Below are positions 1 through 12,905 of a stretch of DNA of 64,000 nucleotides, piece after piece. Source of the stretch: Ptiloglossa arizonensis (Eukaryota > Arthropoda > Insecta > Hymenoptera > Colletidae); the NCBI RefSeq assembly GCF_051014685.1, contig NC_135048.1, positions 26,430,543-26,494,542 of the forward strand, given 5' to 3'. Made by a program: the position numbers and the translations under genes. The stretch's first letter is position 1, and every line of letters starts with the position of its first letter. The notes under the pieces are model-generated. The model made no database searches. It was not told where the DNA came from and worked only from the letters and a program-made list of their open reading frames with translations.

Positions 1-346
1 CAATCCTGACGTATCTGGGAGGATTTTGATAACCTTTGAATCTCGACGATCTTAGCCTTTGAATTTTTAACGATCACGAAGAAAACGGTGCAGTGACCAT
101 TTTGTGGCGAAATTTGGGCGATTGAACTGCGCTGCAAGGATATTGTTGCTACAGGGATTGCACAGGTGTGATTAGTTTAGGGAAGTGTGCTTCGAGGACG
201 ATCTTCGCACACGTTGTCAATGTTGCACCATTTTGATGAATTATTCCTCTGAGATAGTTTGATAATCGTTGATTCATTAGTATCGTGCGGTTGGTACTAA
301 TTTCAGTATTGATTTCTACGAGTTAAGTTTAAGTTTAGTTGGTTCT
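1..346. other. unique AT-moderate sequence, nothing recognised
   Basis: No open reading frame with recognisable protein features, no repeat and no RNA gene seen. Confidence 0.5.
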
Positions 347-369
347 TTGGACCCTACGCGTGGGTCCAA
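347..369. other. hairpin, GGACCC/GGGTCC arms
   Basis: TTGGACCC (347-354) pairs perfectly with GGGTCCAA (362-369) across a seven-base loop. Related GGGTC/GACCC hairpins occur at 627, 2088, 39522 and 54095. Confidence 0.6.
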
Positions 370-406
370 ACGGACCCGTAACTTCCTTCTGCAAGTATTT
401 CAAATA

Positions 407-540
407 TTGGGTTGTTCGGAAAGTGATTTCGTGTATTTTTTTGGTGAAAAAAAAACACGATTCTTTTAGAGCGTCTAAACATTTTATCAAATTATACATT
501 CTCCATTTTGGAAAACGAAATGACTTTCCGAACAATCCAA
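407..540. mobile_element. mariner-like MITE, copy 1 (134 bp)
   Basis: Terminal inverted repeats TTGGGTTGTTCGGAAAGT and ACTTTCCGAACAATCCAA are flanked by TA on both sides (405-406 and 541-542), the target duplication of Tc1/mariner elements. The interior (ACATTCTCCATTTTGGAAAA and an A-rich stretch) matches the copy at 17119 in reverse orientation. There is no transposase, so it is a non-autonomous deletion derivative. Confidence 0.88.
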
Positions 541-542
541 TA

Positions 543-1888
543 AAAATTCCATAATTTCACCGTACTTCTCTTCGTACTTAAGAAAAGTTGTACCGATAGC
601 AAATTGAACATTCTACAAATCTCACCGGGTCAGAAAAGACCCACGCGCCGAGCTCACAAGAAGAAATTATAAGCGTGGAATTTATTCTCCACAAAGTGTA
701 AATTATGATAGATACCCAGCAATACAAAATCCCCATTTTCGCACTCGTGATCTCTCTTCGTTGAACGATAGTAAAAATCCATGCCACTGACGCAACTGGA
801 CGATTCCCCTCTCTCCTGTGACTTTCCAACTCTCCGAACACAACTACCAACTCTTGGCGCGAATAGAAAAAGAAGAAAACATTCTTTAAAATGGTATTGC
901 ACCATTGACGACACGTAGATCGTAATCGGTGGCACTGTTTCTTAGACCGATCACACCCGTGCAATCTTACAGTCGATAATAGCACGACAGGTGACTGGTG
1001 CGAGATGGAAGAGCAACGGTCAGTTGCTACCGCGATAACGGGTAATCCGTGATTAGCGACGCGTCGATTGGCTCGTATCGTTGATCGGTGGTCCGTGTCC
1101 GTGCGATATTTCAACCCGATCGGGACGATGAACGGTGAAACTCGATCTCGGGGGATCGAGCTCACGGGATCCCCCATCGGGAAAGCTCTCCTCTCTTTGA
1201 GAAGCCGGCGGCCACCGTTGGACGTACCGTGGATACCCACGTCCTCTTCCCCCCACCCGGGCGCTCCGGTTGAGTGATATAAAACCGGCATCCGCGAATA
1301 AATACTCCATTGCGGGAGTACCGGGGGCCCTAAATATTCATGGGGTAGATGCTCGCTCTCCTTAGCGTCCTCCATCCGCGATCAGTTCCTGCCGTTTGAA
1401 CCACGGCTACCAACCGTGGCGGGGAACGTCACGTTTGTTACGACCGGCGAGAGGACTTTACCATTGGAAATCGGTCCCGAGGTAGCTTTGTGTGTTCCAC
1501 CCGATCCGATCGATGAAACCTTACGAAACCCGGCGTTTACTCTTGTACCGCGTGTACGGCTTTCGTCCTAACGTGCCGCCCTTAGGACCGTGTTTACCGC
1601 TTCATTCGTCGCGCGAGTAATTTCACGCCGTTTCGGGCGCGAAAACGTAAACGCTCTGGGTATTTAGTTATTCGTCATAAGTAATTTGTCGTCAGTTTAG
1701 TTATCGGAGTTTTCACGGTTCACCGAACCGCGGTCCTCGAGGTACTTGGAAAGGTACTTTTGATCGAGGTACTCGAAATGGAACTCGTGTGGAAAAAATC
1801 ACGAGAGTACACACGGTCCAACGAGACGAGTCGGTGAAGAAAAACAAATGATTGCGTGGGTGTTTTTTTTTTTTAAATAAATTCTGTG
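543..1888. other. unique island, CpG-rich from about 1040, possible regulatory DNA
   Basis: Open frames here encode no recognisable domain. The GGGTC(6)GACCC hairpin lies at 627-642. A TATAAAA at 1278-1284 followed by AT-rich blocks (GAATAAATACTCC, TAAATATTCATG) in a GC-rich context resembles a promoter or enhancer core, but no transcript evidence is visible. Confidence 0.3.
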
Positions 1889-2690
1889 TGGAAGTATCGG
1901 TACCAGACTTATATTAAAATTAATATTTTTAGAAATGGCGTGTAGTAGGATTTCAGTGGCCCTTTAGTTCGAGGATTTGATTAACATAGACTTAGAGCTT
2001 CTGTGGGTTAGTAGAGTCTGCATTGGAAGTCGTCGAAGCTTTAAGCTTCTTAAGTTCTCGGAGCACGGATCTCTTGGAGACCGAGGCTGGGTCATTTTTG
2101 ACCCATGGCAAAATTACACGTAAATAGATTCCAAAGTGTAATTTCTTTCCTTTGCATTTTATAAATAGATCTATTTTAGAAAAAAGATACAGGTTTATTG
2201 TGAAGAATTTATAAATTATTACAAAAAAAATAGGTTTATTATAGAGAAAAGAAAAACCAGCATATTTGAAGAAAAAAAAAATCTTTGTTAATTTTCTGCA
2301 CAATGCCTACACCCAATTGTATTCTCGCGAGTACAATGATTATTACAATTGTGTCGTTGACACTCTTTACACGCGGAAGTATATTTATTATCACTTTTTA
2401 TACAAATGTAACATCTTCACGTTTACGCAGCCGTTGATTGGTAATTCTAAACGTACGGAAAAACTCTTGAAACACCTCGATTGTTTTGTTGAATATCTGA
2501 AAGACTCGATTGACCCACGTTCCTTCTGCGAGGGTTGAAGTATCGGTACCAGATGTACATTGGAATTACAATTTAAAAAAATGACGAGTAATACGATTAT
2601 AATATCTCTCCAGCTGTAGGAGCAACCTCCAGTTGTTCGGTCAACGTGGAGCAAGAGCTTCCGTGTGCCAGCAAAGTCCGTATTGGAAAT
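1889..2690 (+). repeat. diverged direct duplication, about 155 bp, copies 647 bp apart
   Basis: Copies at 1889-2042 and 2536-2690 share GAAGTATCGGTACCAGA, an ATGGCG/ATGACG(T/A)GTA block, and the pair AGAGCTTC(T/C)GTG ... GT(A/C)TTGGAA or GCATTGGAAGTCG. The intervening DNA contains a perfect hairpin, TGGGTCA-TTTT-TGACCCA, at 2088-2105. Confidence 0.6.
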
Positions 2691-3910
2691 CGCGATTCCA
2701 ACTGACTGACATCGAATAAGTCGCGACAAGGTAATTAGCGTCTCCCTCCGGGCTCGTGAATGATAATATCCACCGGATATCGGGGGAACATCGATTCTTT
2801 ATTCGCGTTTCTCGCGGAACGACGGATCGGCAGTTAATTAAATCGCGAGGCTAGGAAACGCTTACGATCGCGTCCGTAGCCTTCGTCGATACGTAATAAC
2901 GTTTTCACTTGGGCCCCGTAACTCATCGTCGAATTAACCCTCGACCGTGTATCGTCGATTTTGCCCATTATCTTAATATCCTCCATCGTCCGTACTTCCT
3001 CGACGATCACCCCGCGCTTACAACTCGCAATCCGAGATCGGAGATCGAGCATCGAAAGCGGCTGTTAACGTTAAACGATCTTTAATTCGCATTATCGTAA
3101 AAGAGAAATCTCGACAAATTGTGTATACTTTGTACCGTATGGCAAACATCCACTGTGCCGAGCACCTCTGTGTCACGTACGTCAAACGTACGTCGAGTAC
3201 GCTGCCACGCATCGAAATCGATCGACGTTGGATTTTCCGCGCGTAGATGAAATCGTCGAGCGGTAGCAGGTAAATCGGGAACACATGGCCTTCACCGGTG
3301 ACGTACAGGTTCTGGGTTCGCGCTGTGTAAACAGGGTTCTGGTGGTAGGTGGAAAATTCGAAACGGGACATCCTCGTCGAAATACGAACCGAGTCGTTGA
3401 AATCTTCTTGACGCTAGATCTACCAATTAGTCAAAATGAATGGTTTCAATTGCTCTCGTAATGAAAGTTACTTGAAATTTCCTCGGGGATGTGATTTTTC
3501 TATTCTACACGTGTGATCGATTTTGTAAATTTCTTCTTTTCCTCGTCGATTGTTTTTGTTCGAGATGTGTATGAGATGTATATTTTAATATTCCGAAATC
3601 TCGTTGGTAGTTCTAGTGTTAATACTCCGAAAGTACTCATCCGTATGGAAAACTATTGAAACGTAAGTGAGGAAATAATTTAACGTAATAGGAATTTTTT
3701 TGAACGTGGATAGTATTAGTTTTCTCGTCGTTTCCTGTACAAAGATTTTGAACTACTAGGTATTTGAATTTTAAAGTTGCTCACCACTTTCTTACAGAAG
3801 ATAACGAACCAAGATCGATTCGTGCCACGGACACACCTTTTAAGTTTAATAAATGATTATGAACCGGTAACTCGATTCCTCCTTTTCTTTAATATCAACC
3901 TAAAGGACAC
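2691..3910. other. unique sequence without a recognisable gene
   Basis: Only chance open frames. It includes one reverse copy of the dispersed motif (TGCCACGCATCGAAATCGAT, 3203-3222). Confidence 0.4.
3203..3222 (-). other. dispersed motif, reverse weak variant
   Basis: Minus strand reads ATCGATTTCGATGCGTGGCA. GATTTC-ATGCGTGGCA is shared with type A copies. Confidence 0.4.
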
Positions 3911-3914
3911 GTTT

Positions 3915-4880
3915 GCCGTTTTGAGAAACATCCGTGCCGCCGACATTTCTCCTCCTCGGGTTCGATGATCATTAACTGTTAGCCACCGAGGTCGGACCCA
4001 CTTTCCACGACAGATCGATACGAAGGACGTGTTCGCCATTTTGAGAAACATTTACGTCATCCACTCTCCTTTTCCTCGAGTTCGACGATTATTAATTAGT
4101 ACCTCGAGATCTTCCCCGATTTTTTAACCATCTCGCTCGAAGAACGCGTTCGTCAATTTGAGAAACATTCGTGCCATCGACATTTCTCCTCGAGTTCAAC
4201 GATCGTCAATCGTGAGCTCCCCTTTTCTTTCGTACACACTTTAAAGACGCCATTTTGAAAAACACATTTGCGCCATCGATTCTCCAGTTCCTCGAGTTCA
4301 ACAATTATTAATCAACACTCGACTTTTTCAATAAGTAATCGACTCAAAGGACACACTCGTGCCATCGACATTTCTCCACGAGTTCAACGATCGTCAATCG
4401 TGAGCTCCCCTTTTCTTTCGTACAAACTCTAAGGACGCCATTTTGAAAAACACATTTGCGTCATCGATTCTCCAGTTCCACGAGTTCAACAATTATTAAT
4501 CAACACTCGACTTTTTCACCGAGTAATCGACTCAAAGGACAGTTCAACGATCGTCAATCGTGAGCTCCCCTTTTCTTTCGCACAAACTCTAAGGACGCCA
4601 TTTTGAAAAACACATTTACGTCATCGATTCTCCAGTTCCACGAGTTCAACAATTATTAATCAACACTCGACTTTTTCACCGAGTAATCGACTCAAAGGAC
4701 ACAGTTCAACGATCGTAAATCGTTAGCTCCCCTTTTCTTTCGTAGGAACCCGAAGGACGCGTACGCCATTTTGCGAAGCGTATTTGCGCCATCGTAACTT
4801 TCCCTTTCCACGAGTTCAACAATTATTAATTAGCGTCCGTAATTTTTCCATGGAATACCGTCTCAAAGGACACGTTCGCC
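3915..4880 (+). repeat. degenerate tandem array, unit about 160-190 bp
   Basis: GATCGT(C/A)AATCGT(G/T)AGCTCC recurs at about 4201, 4390, 4551 and 4712. GCCATTTTGA(G/A)AAACA and CGAGTTCAACAATTATTAAT recur between these. The left part (3915-4190) holds more diverged copies. Confidence 0.88.
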
Positions 4881-5699
4881 ATTCATGGGGAGATAATTGT
4901 GCCCGGGAGGTGTCTCGGGGTCATCCCGTGTCCACGCGTCGAAATCACTGGACGTCGATTTTCCATCGTCGTGGGTCGCAACAATCGCGCGTCGATTAAT
5001 TCGATGAAATCAGTCAGCGCGCTAATTGAATGGCTCACAATGGCGACGGACGATCGCGCGAAACAATTTGCTGTCGCGACTCGTTAGAGCGGGACGTTGA
5101 CGTTCAATCGTTCCCGATTTCGAGCACGACGAACCGCGCGGCACGGCTAATAAATTAACCGGCGAATCCCTGCGGGCGAAGTAACGACGCTCGTTCGTTG
5201 GTTAGTTCGTTGATCAGTTGGTTGGTTGGTTGGTTGGTTCGCCGCGTAATTAAGTTTGCCGGCTCGAATCGCGCGAGTATCGGAGCCCAGACGACGTCGC
5301 CGGTTCTTCTCGCTTTTCTTTCTCGCGCATCCGTCACCTCGCCCGCGTTAATCTCCTTCGATCCGCCGCGCGACGCCGCGGCTCATGCGCGAAGATGAAG
5401 CGCGGCGACTTCGACGCCGGATCATCGATCTTTACGGCCCGCGGGGATCATTTTTACGCTGTACGATTGAGTTACGTTTATGACGGATCGACGTGCCGCG
5501 CGGCAACAACATTCCATCCACGGCGTTGCAGGTGAACAGTTTCGAACGGCGATCCCGTCGAGGAGTTCGCGGAACGATTATTTCGCGGCAAGCGGTTTCT
5601 CGGTAGAAAGCGTATTATCGGGATACAGATTAAGGGGGAGACTTTTAGTTTATTTTCGTCGCTCTCGTACGAATTTTACGTTTACGAGTTTTGCACGCT
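4881..5699. other. unique CpG-rich island
   Basis: No credible coding sequence. It contains one reverse copy of the dispersed motif (4931-4951) and a short (GGTT)n run at 5218-5240. Confidence 0.4.
4931..4951 (-). other. dispersed motif, reverse variant
   Basis: Minus strand reads CCAGTGATTTCGACGCGTGG, matching the family except for C to G/T changes. Confidence 0.55.
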
Positions 5700-6560
5700 T
5701 TCAGCGACAGATCGGGGAACGAAAGAATAATCGTTTTGGAAAATCTTTTTTCGTTAGTGGCTTTGAAAATTGCATTTCAAATCTGAAAGTCGAAAAGTTG
5801 AAAAGTGTGTCGAAACAATGGTAAGATATACAATATATAAAACTGTCTTGTAATATTTTTAGTTTCTGACGAATTTAATATTTTTAATTTGAGTAATTTT
5901 TAATCGTTTGTGACGATAGATTGGGTACGAAAGAATACTCGTTTTGGAAACCTTTTTTGTTAGTGGCTTTGAAAATTGCATTTCAAATCGAACAGTCGAA
6001 AATTATGTCGAAACAATAGTAAGATATATAATACATAAAACTGTCTCATATTATTTTCAGTTTCTGACCAATTTAACATTTTTAATTTGACAATTTTCAA
6101 TCGTTTCTAGCGACAGATCGGGTACGAATGAATACTCGTTTTGGAAAATCTTTTTCGTTACTAGCTTTGAAAATTGCATTTTAAATCGAATAGTCGAAAA
6201 GTGTGTCGAAACAATAATAAGATATATAATATATAAAACTGTCTCATATTATTTTCAGTTTCTGACCAATTTAACATTTTTAATTTGACAATTTTCAATC
6301 GTTTCTAGCGACAGATCGGGTACGAATGAATACTCGTTTTGGAAAATCTTTTTCGTTACTAGCTTTGAAAATTGCATTTCAAATCGAAAAGTCGAAAAGT
6401 CGAAAAGTGTATCGAAACAATAGTAAGATATACAATATATAAAACTGTCCTATATTATTTTCAGTTACTGACGAATTTAACATTTTTAATTTCAGCAATT
6501 TTGAATCATTTCTAGCAAGAGAAATGGCGACAGAGACGAAAGTACACCTGCTTTGGAAGA
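5700..6560 (+). repeat. tandem array, period about 200 bp, five units
   Basis: GACAGATCGGG(T/G)A(A)CGAA recurs at about 5706, 5912, 6112, 6310 and (diverged) 6529. Each unit contains TTTGAAAATTGCATTTCAAA, AAGTCGAAA, GTCGAAACAATAGTAAGATA and a TATTATTTTCAGTTTCTGA block. Units 3 and 4 are the most alike. Confidence 0.92.
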
Positions 6561-6889
6561 ACATTTTTGTGCGTTTGCAGTTTTGAGAATTGCACTCGCA
6601 GACACGAGGAACGTGACCGAACAATGGCGAGATATGCAAAAAAGGTGAGAATTCGTATTTTATTCGATTTAAGACAATAGAGATTGTCCACGCCCCGCAA
6701 TGGTGATTGCGGTACCGTGCAAAAGCGTGTAGGTATAATAATATAGCAATCGAGATATAAATTAGTAATCAAGGAACGGGACGAGTATTTCTTTGAAGTC
6801 TCGAGAGCAACTGTCGTCAAACAGGTCGTTAGTTGTCGACGAGACAACTAACACCTGCCCATCTCCATTTATCGACATACCCGCTGGAT

Positions 6890-8620
6890 CGTTGCTGGAA
6901 CATTGACTAACACGATAAAACATTTTACCGTGTATAACGCTACATTTCCATCGAAAGTATGCGACAACCGGTAATTACAATAATTGCTCCGTATTTTAAG
7001 TCACCGCGCCAATAACACGATAAAACGTGTACAACACTTTATTAGCAATGGTTATCGTATATTCCCTTTGGAAAATAATTACAATAATTGATCCGTATTT
7101 TATAATAAATCGGATCTCGGATCATCGAAAGTAATAAATTTGTGTCTCGGTCGCTAATGGTTTTCACGAGTCGATGCAATCTTAAATAAACAAAAAGGAA
7201 GTATAAATAAATTTGTATCAAGAAGGTCACTCTCGCTAAAAAATTGTATCCATCGATACAAAATTGAAAAAGAAATCCTTCCACTCGATAAACCATTGCA
7301 AGTTTTATCATGGTCGTTAATGGCTTCTGCGAGTCGATACTGTCGCAAATAAATTAATTAATTAAAAGAAAATTATGTACAACGTTATTCACCCTAAAAT
7401 CGTAACAAGAGTCGCTACGAAATTCTATAAAAAAAACCTTCCACTCGATGAAGCATTCCTCTAGATGCTCCACGATATAAGCAATACCTCATAAAAAATC
7501 TAATATCGTACATCCAGAATCATCTATACTATTCTTCGTTAAATCATCGGAAGCGATAAATTTTTATTATATTCTCTAATGACATCTACAAGTCTATCTT
7601 ACACAAATAAATAAATGCAAATTACGTACCACTTACAACTCACCCTAAAATCGTACCAACCATCGCTACGATATAAGCAATACCTCATAAAAAATCTAAT
7701 ATCGTACATCCAGAATCGTCGATACTATTCTTCGTTAAATCGTCGGAAGCGATCAATTTTTATTATACTTTCTAATAATATCTACAAGTCTATCATACAC
7801 AAATAAATAAATGCAAATTACGTACTACTTACAACTCTCCCTAAAATCGTATCAACCAGTTCCATAAAACAAACCCTCCATTCGATGAAGCATTGCTCCC
7901 GATTCTCTACGATATAAGCAACACGTAAAAAAGCAGGAATATCATCGATACTACGTATTCTTCGTTAAATCATCGGAAACGATAAATTTTTATTATACTC
8001 TCTAATGACATCTACAAGTCTATCTTCCACAAATAAATAAATGCAAATCACGTACCACTTACAACTCTCCCTAAAATCGTACCAACCAGTTCCATAAAAC
8101 AAACCCTCCATTCCATGAAGCATTGCTCCCGATTCTCTACGATATAAGCAACACGTAAAAAAGCAGGAATATCATCGATACTACGTATTCTTCGTTAAAT
8201 CATCGGAAACGATCAATTTTTATTATACTCTCTAACGACATCTACATGTCTGTCATACACAAATAAATAAAAACAAATCACGTACCACTTACAACTCTCC
8301 CTAAAATCGTACCAACCGTCGCTAAAAATTTCCACAAAAAGAACTCTCCACTCGATGAAGAAGCATTGCTCTCGATGCTCCACGATATAAGCAACGAGTA
8401 AAAAAGAAAAGGAAATCACCGGAAACGATAAATTTTTATTACACACGCTAATGACATCTGCAAGTCAGTACTATTTTACGCGAACAAATAAAAACGAATC
8501 ACGTACCGCTTACAACCCTCCCTAAAATCATACCAACCGTCGCTACGAAGTTCCACAAAAAGAACCCTTCACTCGATGAAGCATTGCTCCCGACGCTCCG
8601 CGATATAAGCACTGCTCCAG
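6890..8620 (+). repeat. degenerate tandem array, period about 195-230 bp
   Basis: AA(A/T)TTTTTATTATA recurs at about 7561, 7757, 7987, 8217 and 8432, each followed by TCTACAAGTCTATC or a variant, ACAAATAAATAAATGCAAAT, CCTAAAATCGTACCAACC and GATATAAGCAA. More diverged units (GAGTCGATRC, AATAAAC) extend left to about 6890. Confidence 0.9.
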
Positions 8621-10974
8621 AAAAAAGACGAAAAAAAAAAGAAAAAGAAAAAGGAAGAAACCTTAATACCGTCGATACCGCGTATTCTTCGTTGGAGGTC
8701 CCACGTAATGGTCGAAAATTGAAGCGTAAAGATCGGATTCCACCGATACCCGGGTATACATTGTGACTAAACGGGATCGCGCGGCGACCAACCGCAGCCA
8801 ACCGCGTCCCCGGTAGCCTGTAATCGCGTTGATATCGGAGTAGATCCGATTATAGCCACCGGGCCCGGTAATACCGATTCCGCTAACAGAGTTCCCCCGA
8901 TAGTCGCTCGCAACCGCGTCGAATTTCTCTCGCACGCGTGTTTACGCCGATTTACCCACGAGCGCGGAGCGCCGCCTTTTTTCCACGGCGTGGAACTGCT
9001 ACCGGGAATGGTCATCGGGCACGCAACCAGTAGCACACGCGACCCATTAATTCCGCTATTTTTCCGACGTCCCGGCATTAACCTTTAAAGTAGACGCTAG
9101 ATCGCCCCGCGATCACGTGTACCGACCGTTAAAGCACCGTCGTTCCACTTCCTGCGAGGAACGAACGTAGCCCGTTCGTTTCGTCGCTGTCGATTCGATC
9201 GAATATTTTAAATACGAAAAAAAAGAGAAAAAAACGAAAAAAAAAAAAAAGAAAAAATTGAAGAAGAAAAAGAGGGACTCGATTCGTAGATACTCCCAAC
9301 CGATGACCTCGAGACTGTTGAATTCCGCAGAACGGAATGGTAATTGCGCAGTAACACGCGTCCAGTCTCTCTACCGTTGCTTCTGTTTGGCTTTTAGCGC
9401 GAAAGAGCCGCCCCGGGTGCTTTCAGATCCGTTTCTCTCCGTGCAAATGGAACGGAGATTTTTTTATTTCGACAGAATGGTACTCGATGCGTTAACAACA
9501 AGGTGAATGTTTGCGGAGCGAGCGTTGAACATTTTTCGACTCGCTCCGTAGCTCGTTCGCGCGGTATGCAAATCGTGGCCCCGTTGTCCCCGATTTGTGC
9601 TCACAACGTGAAGTTCCAGGGATCGTCGTTTGCGCGACGATTTTCGATTTTGTTCGTTGGTCGAACCGCGTGAACGTGACGGTGACAAGCTGACGAGATT
9701 CTGTTTCGCGAGAATAATTTATTCGCGCATGGGGAAATAAAAGTGGAGGGAAAAAGAATTTGTGGAAACGGTGGGATTTTAAAGTGGAAGTTCAACTTTC
9801 GAATCGATCGCGAAGTTGAGCATCTCGCGAAAGAGCATGTCTCTGGACAGGTGTATGTTCCTTTGCCGATCTTTAATCAAGTTTCAACATTTCTTCTTTC
9901 CAGGTAGAAGAAGGCTATTTATTAAAGACTCGGCGCACAGACGACTGTTTCTTGCCCAATGGTCTGGTGTTCTGCTCGTAATTATTCGACGATCGAGAAA
10001 GTAATTCTTGCTTTCAGCGTCGAAGAAACTCCCCACTACCCGTGTACAATCGATGCGATTTTAATCAAAAAATTAAACTCTATTCTTCACCGATCTAATT
10101 AAGTTACAATTCCCCTTTCTAGCTGTACCGAAGAATTCAAACGTTTCACGATCTGCTCGCAGAAAATACAAACGATCGAAGAGCGAAATTGAATTAACAG
10201 CGCGTGTACGATCGTTTCTTACCGAATAGTTCGTCCCGTATCCAATGATCACCGCTCGTAATTATTTCACGTGCCGGCTGGTCGTTCCACGAAACGAATT
10301 CGATAGAATTTCCATCCGTGGATCGTGAAAATTGATAGACACTTCGTACCGGTGCCGCGAGTCGTGGTCCGCTCGGCGGGAACCCCGTGAAATCGAATTT
10401 GCGTTTCGCGATCGTTAGCATTAAAATTACGAGGGGTTCTATTAGACGTGGACGCGTGTAACTTTGTAACCGAGGCGTCGTTGGTTGGATCGCGGCGTCG
10501 CGACTTACGAGCCGTGTAAATTACAAGTACGGCGTGGACCGATCCTCTCTAAGTCATTACACGAGAACTTACGACCGTCAAAACTCGGTTCGCGCGAGCT
10601 TGGCCGGTTTCGAGGCGTCCTCTCGTCGCGTACCTCGCGATACGTGGATCTAACGTGGAAGATTCACCGTGGCGTGAATCGATGTACACCGCGAACAGCT
10701 CGCGGCCCGAAATGATTTGCGAATCGCGGATTTATGAACTATTAAACGGCCGAGCGCGAGGCGATCGTCTTCGTGACTCCCATACGGGTATTCCAGGAAT
10801 GTTTGTCAATCGTAAAATCGACGTTTCTTCTATTCCTTTTTTATCGCGAGCGTCTATGCAAATTCTACGAGATTATCGCCGAAGTGTATGGGACTGGATG
10901 CTTCTGCTGGGCGGAATTAAGTTCCGAGAACGAACGATAAAGGTTCGCTTCGTACGTGGTGGAAATTTTACTGA
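8621..10974. other. unique CpG-rich island, 2.3 kb
   Basis: Mostly single-copy, CpG-rich DNA with an A-rich run at 9210-9275. None of the open frames shows a recognisable domain, signal peptide or codon pattern. A nine-base inverted repeat CGGAGCGAG/CTCGCTCCG lies at about 9514-9549. It is a candidate for distal regulatory DNA only by default. Confidence 0.35.
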
Positions 10975-11830
10975 GAGATGAGGAGTCTGATATTAAAGAG
11001 GAATATGAGTTTGAGAAAGGAATAACAGGGGTTGGATTTTTGTTACGAGTGCATTAGTAATTTTTCGAGAGAAAGAGGATCCTCTCTTAAGGAGGAGTAT
11101 CGGTTTAAAAAATAAATAGGGACTAGATTTTTACAACGACTATACTAGTAATTTTTTGAAAGAAAGAAGATTCTCACTTGAAGAGGAGTATGGATTTAAA
11201 AAATAAATAGAGGTTAAATTTTTCTTACGAGTGCACTAGCAATTTTTCGAAAGGAAGAGGATCCTCTCTTAAGGAGGAGTATCAGTTTAAAAAATAAATA
11301 GGGACTAGATTTTTACAACGACTATACTAGTAATTTTTTGAAAGAAAGAAGATTCTCACTTGAAGAGGAGTATGGATTTAAAAAATAAATAGAGGTTAAA
11401 TTTTTCTTACGAGTGCACTAGCAATTTTTCGAAAGGAAGAGGATCCTCTCTTGAAGAGAAATATGAGTTTAGAAAATAAATGATAGAGGTTAGATTTTTC
11501 TTACGACTGCACTAACAATTTTTCGAAAGGAAGAGGATCCTCTCTTGAAGAGAAATATGAGTTTAGAAAATAAATGATAGAGGTTAGATTTTTCTTACGA
11601 GTGCATTAGTAATTTTTCGAGAGAAAAAGGATCCTCTCTTAAGGAGGAGTATCAGTTTAAAAAATAAATAGAGGCTAGATTTTTACAACGACTATACTAG
11701 TAATTTTTTGAAAGAAAGAAGATTCTCACTTGAAGAGGAGTATGGGTTTAAAAAATAAATAGAGGTTAGATTTTTACTACGACTATACTAGCAAGTTGAC
11801 GTAAGATGGAGGATAATCTCTTGAGGAGAA
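10975..11830 (+). repeat. tandem array, basic unit about 90 bp, paired into about 180 bp
   Basis: GGATCCTCTCTTAAGGAGGA or TTGAAGAGAA variants recur at about 11078, 11260, 11441, 11535 and 11628. They alternate with GATTCTCACTTGAAGAGGAG units. Every unit contains TTTAAAAAATAAATAG and a TTTTT(A/C)(C/T)(A/T)ACGA stretch. Confidence 0.9.
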
Positions 11831-12079
11831 AGAAAGATTCTCTTTTCAACAGTAACAGAAAGTACCGAAAATTACTTACTCATCGCTAAGGAAAATGTAA
11901 AATTGTCAAAGAATCCATGATACAAAATTCGAATAAAAATCACACTCGTAGAAGCTAACTTATCTATTCCTATCGATTCTAAACCTAACCAACCTATACC
12001 CTTTGTACCTCGCGTTCCTTCGAAGTACTCGAAACTAAACATAATATATTCCCCGAAGAAAGATACCCCCAAGAACTTG

Positions 12080-12905
12080 AACACCGTTTCTCAAACTATT
12101 AATTAAATAAAATCACCAGGATATACTGGTGATTCTACTTACAGAACGCAACGTTTCACATTCCTCGCTTCAAATCATCAATTAAATCGATTCACCGGAA
12201 TATCCACAATCATAAAACCTACTAAACTACCTAATCACGTTACCTATCACCCAACCCTTCCCTTCTCCCAACTTGTCTTAAAAATCCAAACTTACGAAAG
12301 AAGAATCTAAACAATCCCACATCGCGGAAGTAATAGTGTAAAATCCACTATAAAATCCCTTCTAAAACAAACTCGATAGAAATAGTACGTATCTCACTTA
12401 AACACCATTTCTCAAACTATTAATTAAATAAAATCACCAAGATATCTCTACTCACAGAACGTAAGGAATATCCACAATCATAAAACCTACTAAATTACCT
12501 AATCACGTTACCTATCACCCAACCCTTCCCATCTCCCAACTTGTCTTAAAAATCCAAACTTACGAAAGAAGAATCTAAACAATCCCACATCGCGGAAGTA
12601 ATAGTGTAAAATCCACTATAAAATCCCTTCTAAAACAAACTCGATAGAAATAGTACGTATCTCACTTAAACACCATTTCTCAAACTACTAATTGAATAAA
12701 ATCACCAAGATATCTCTACTCACAGAACGTAAGGAATATCCACAATCAGAAAACCTACTAAACTACCTAATCACGTTACCTATCACCCAACCCTTCCCTT
12801 CTCCCAATTCCTCTCAAAAATCCAAACTTACGAAAGAACAATCCCACATCACGGAACTAACAGTGTAAAATCCATTGTAAAATCCACTGTAAAATCCGTT
12901 CTAAA
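12080..12905 (+). repeat. tandem array, period about 270-320 bp, three units
   Basis: CACC(A/G)TTTCTCAAACTA recurs at about 12083, 12402 and 12671. Long near-identical blocks follow (CCTAATCACGTTACCTATCA, CTTACGAAAGAAGAATCTAA, AGTGTAAAATCCACTATAAA). Units 1 and 2 are nearly identical over more than 150 bp. Confidence 0.92.

Noticed and set aside
578..1375. 265-codon minus open frame
   Set aside because: No recognisable domain; composition is that of CpG-rich DNA and it runs through a low-complexity Phe-rich stretch.
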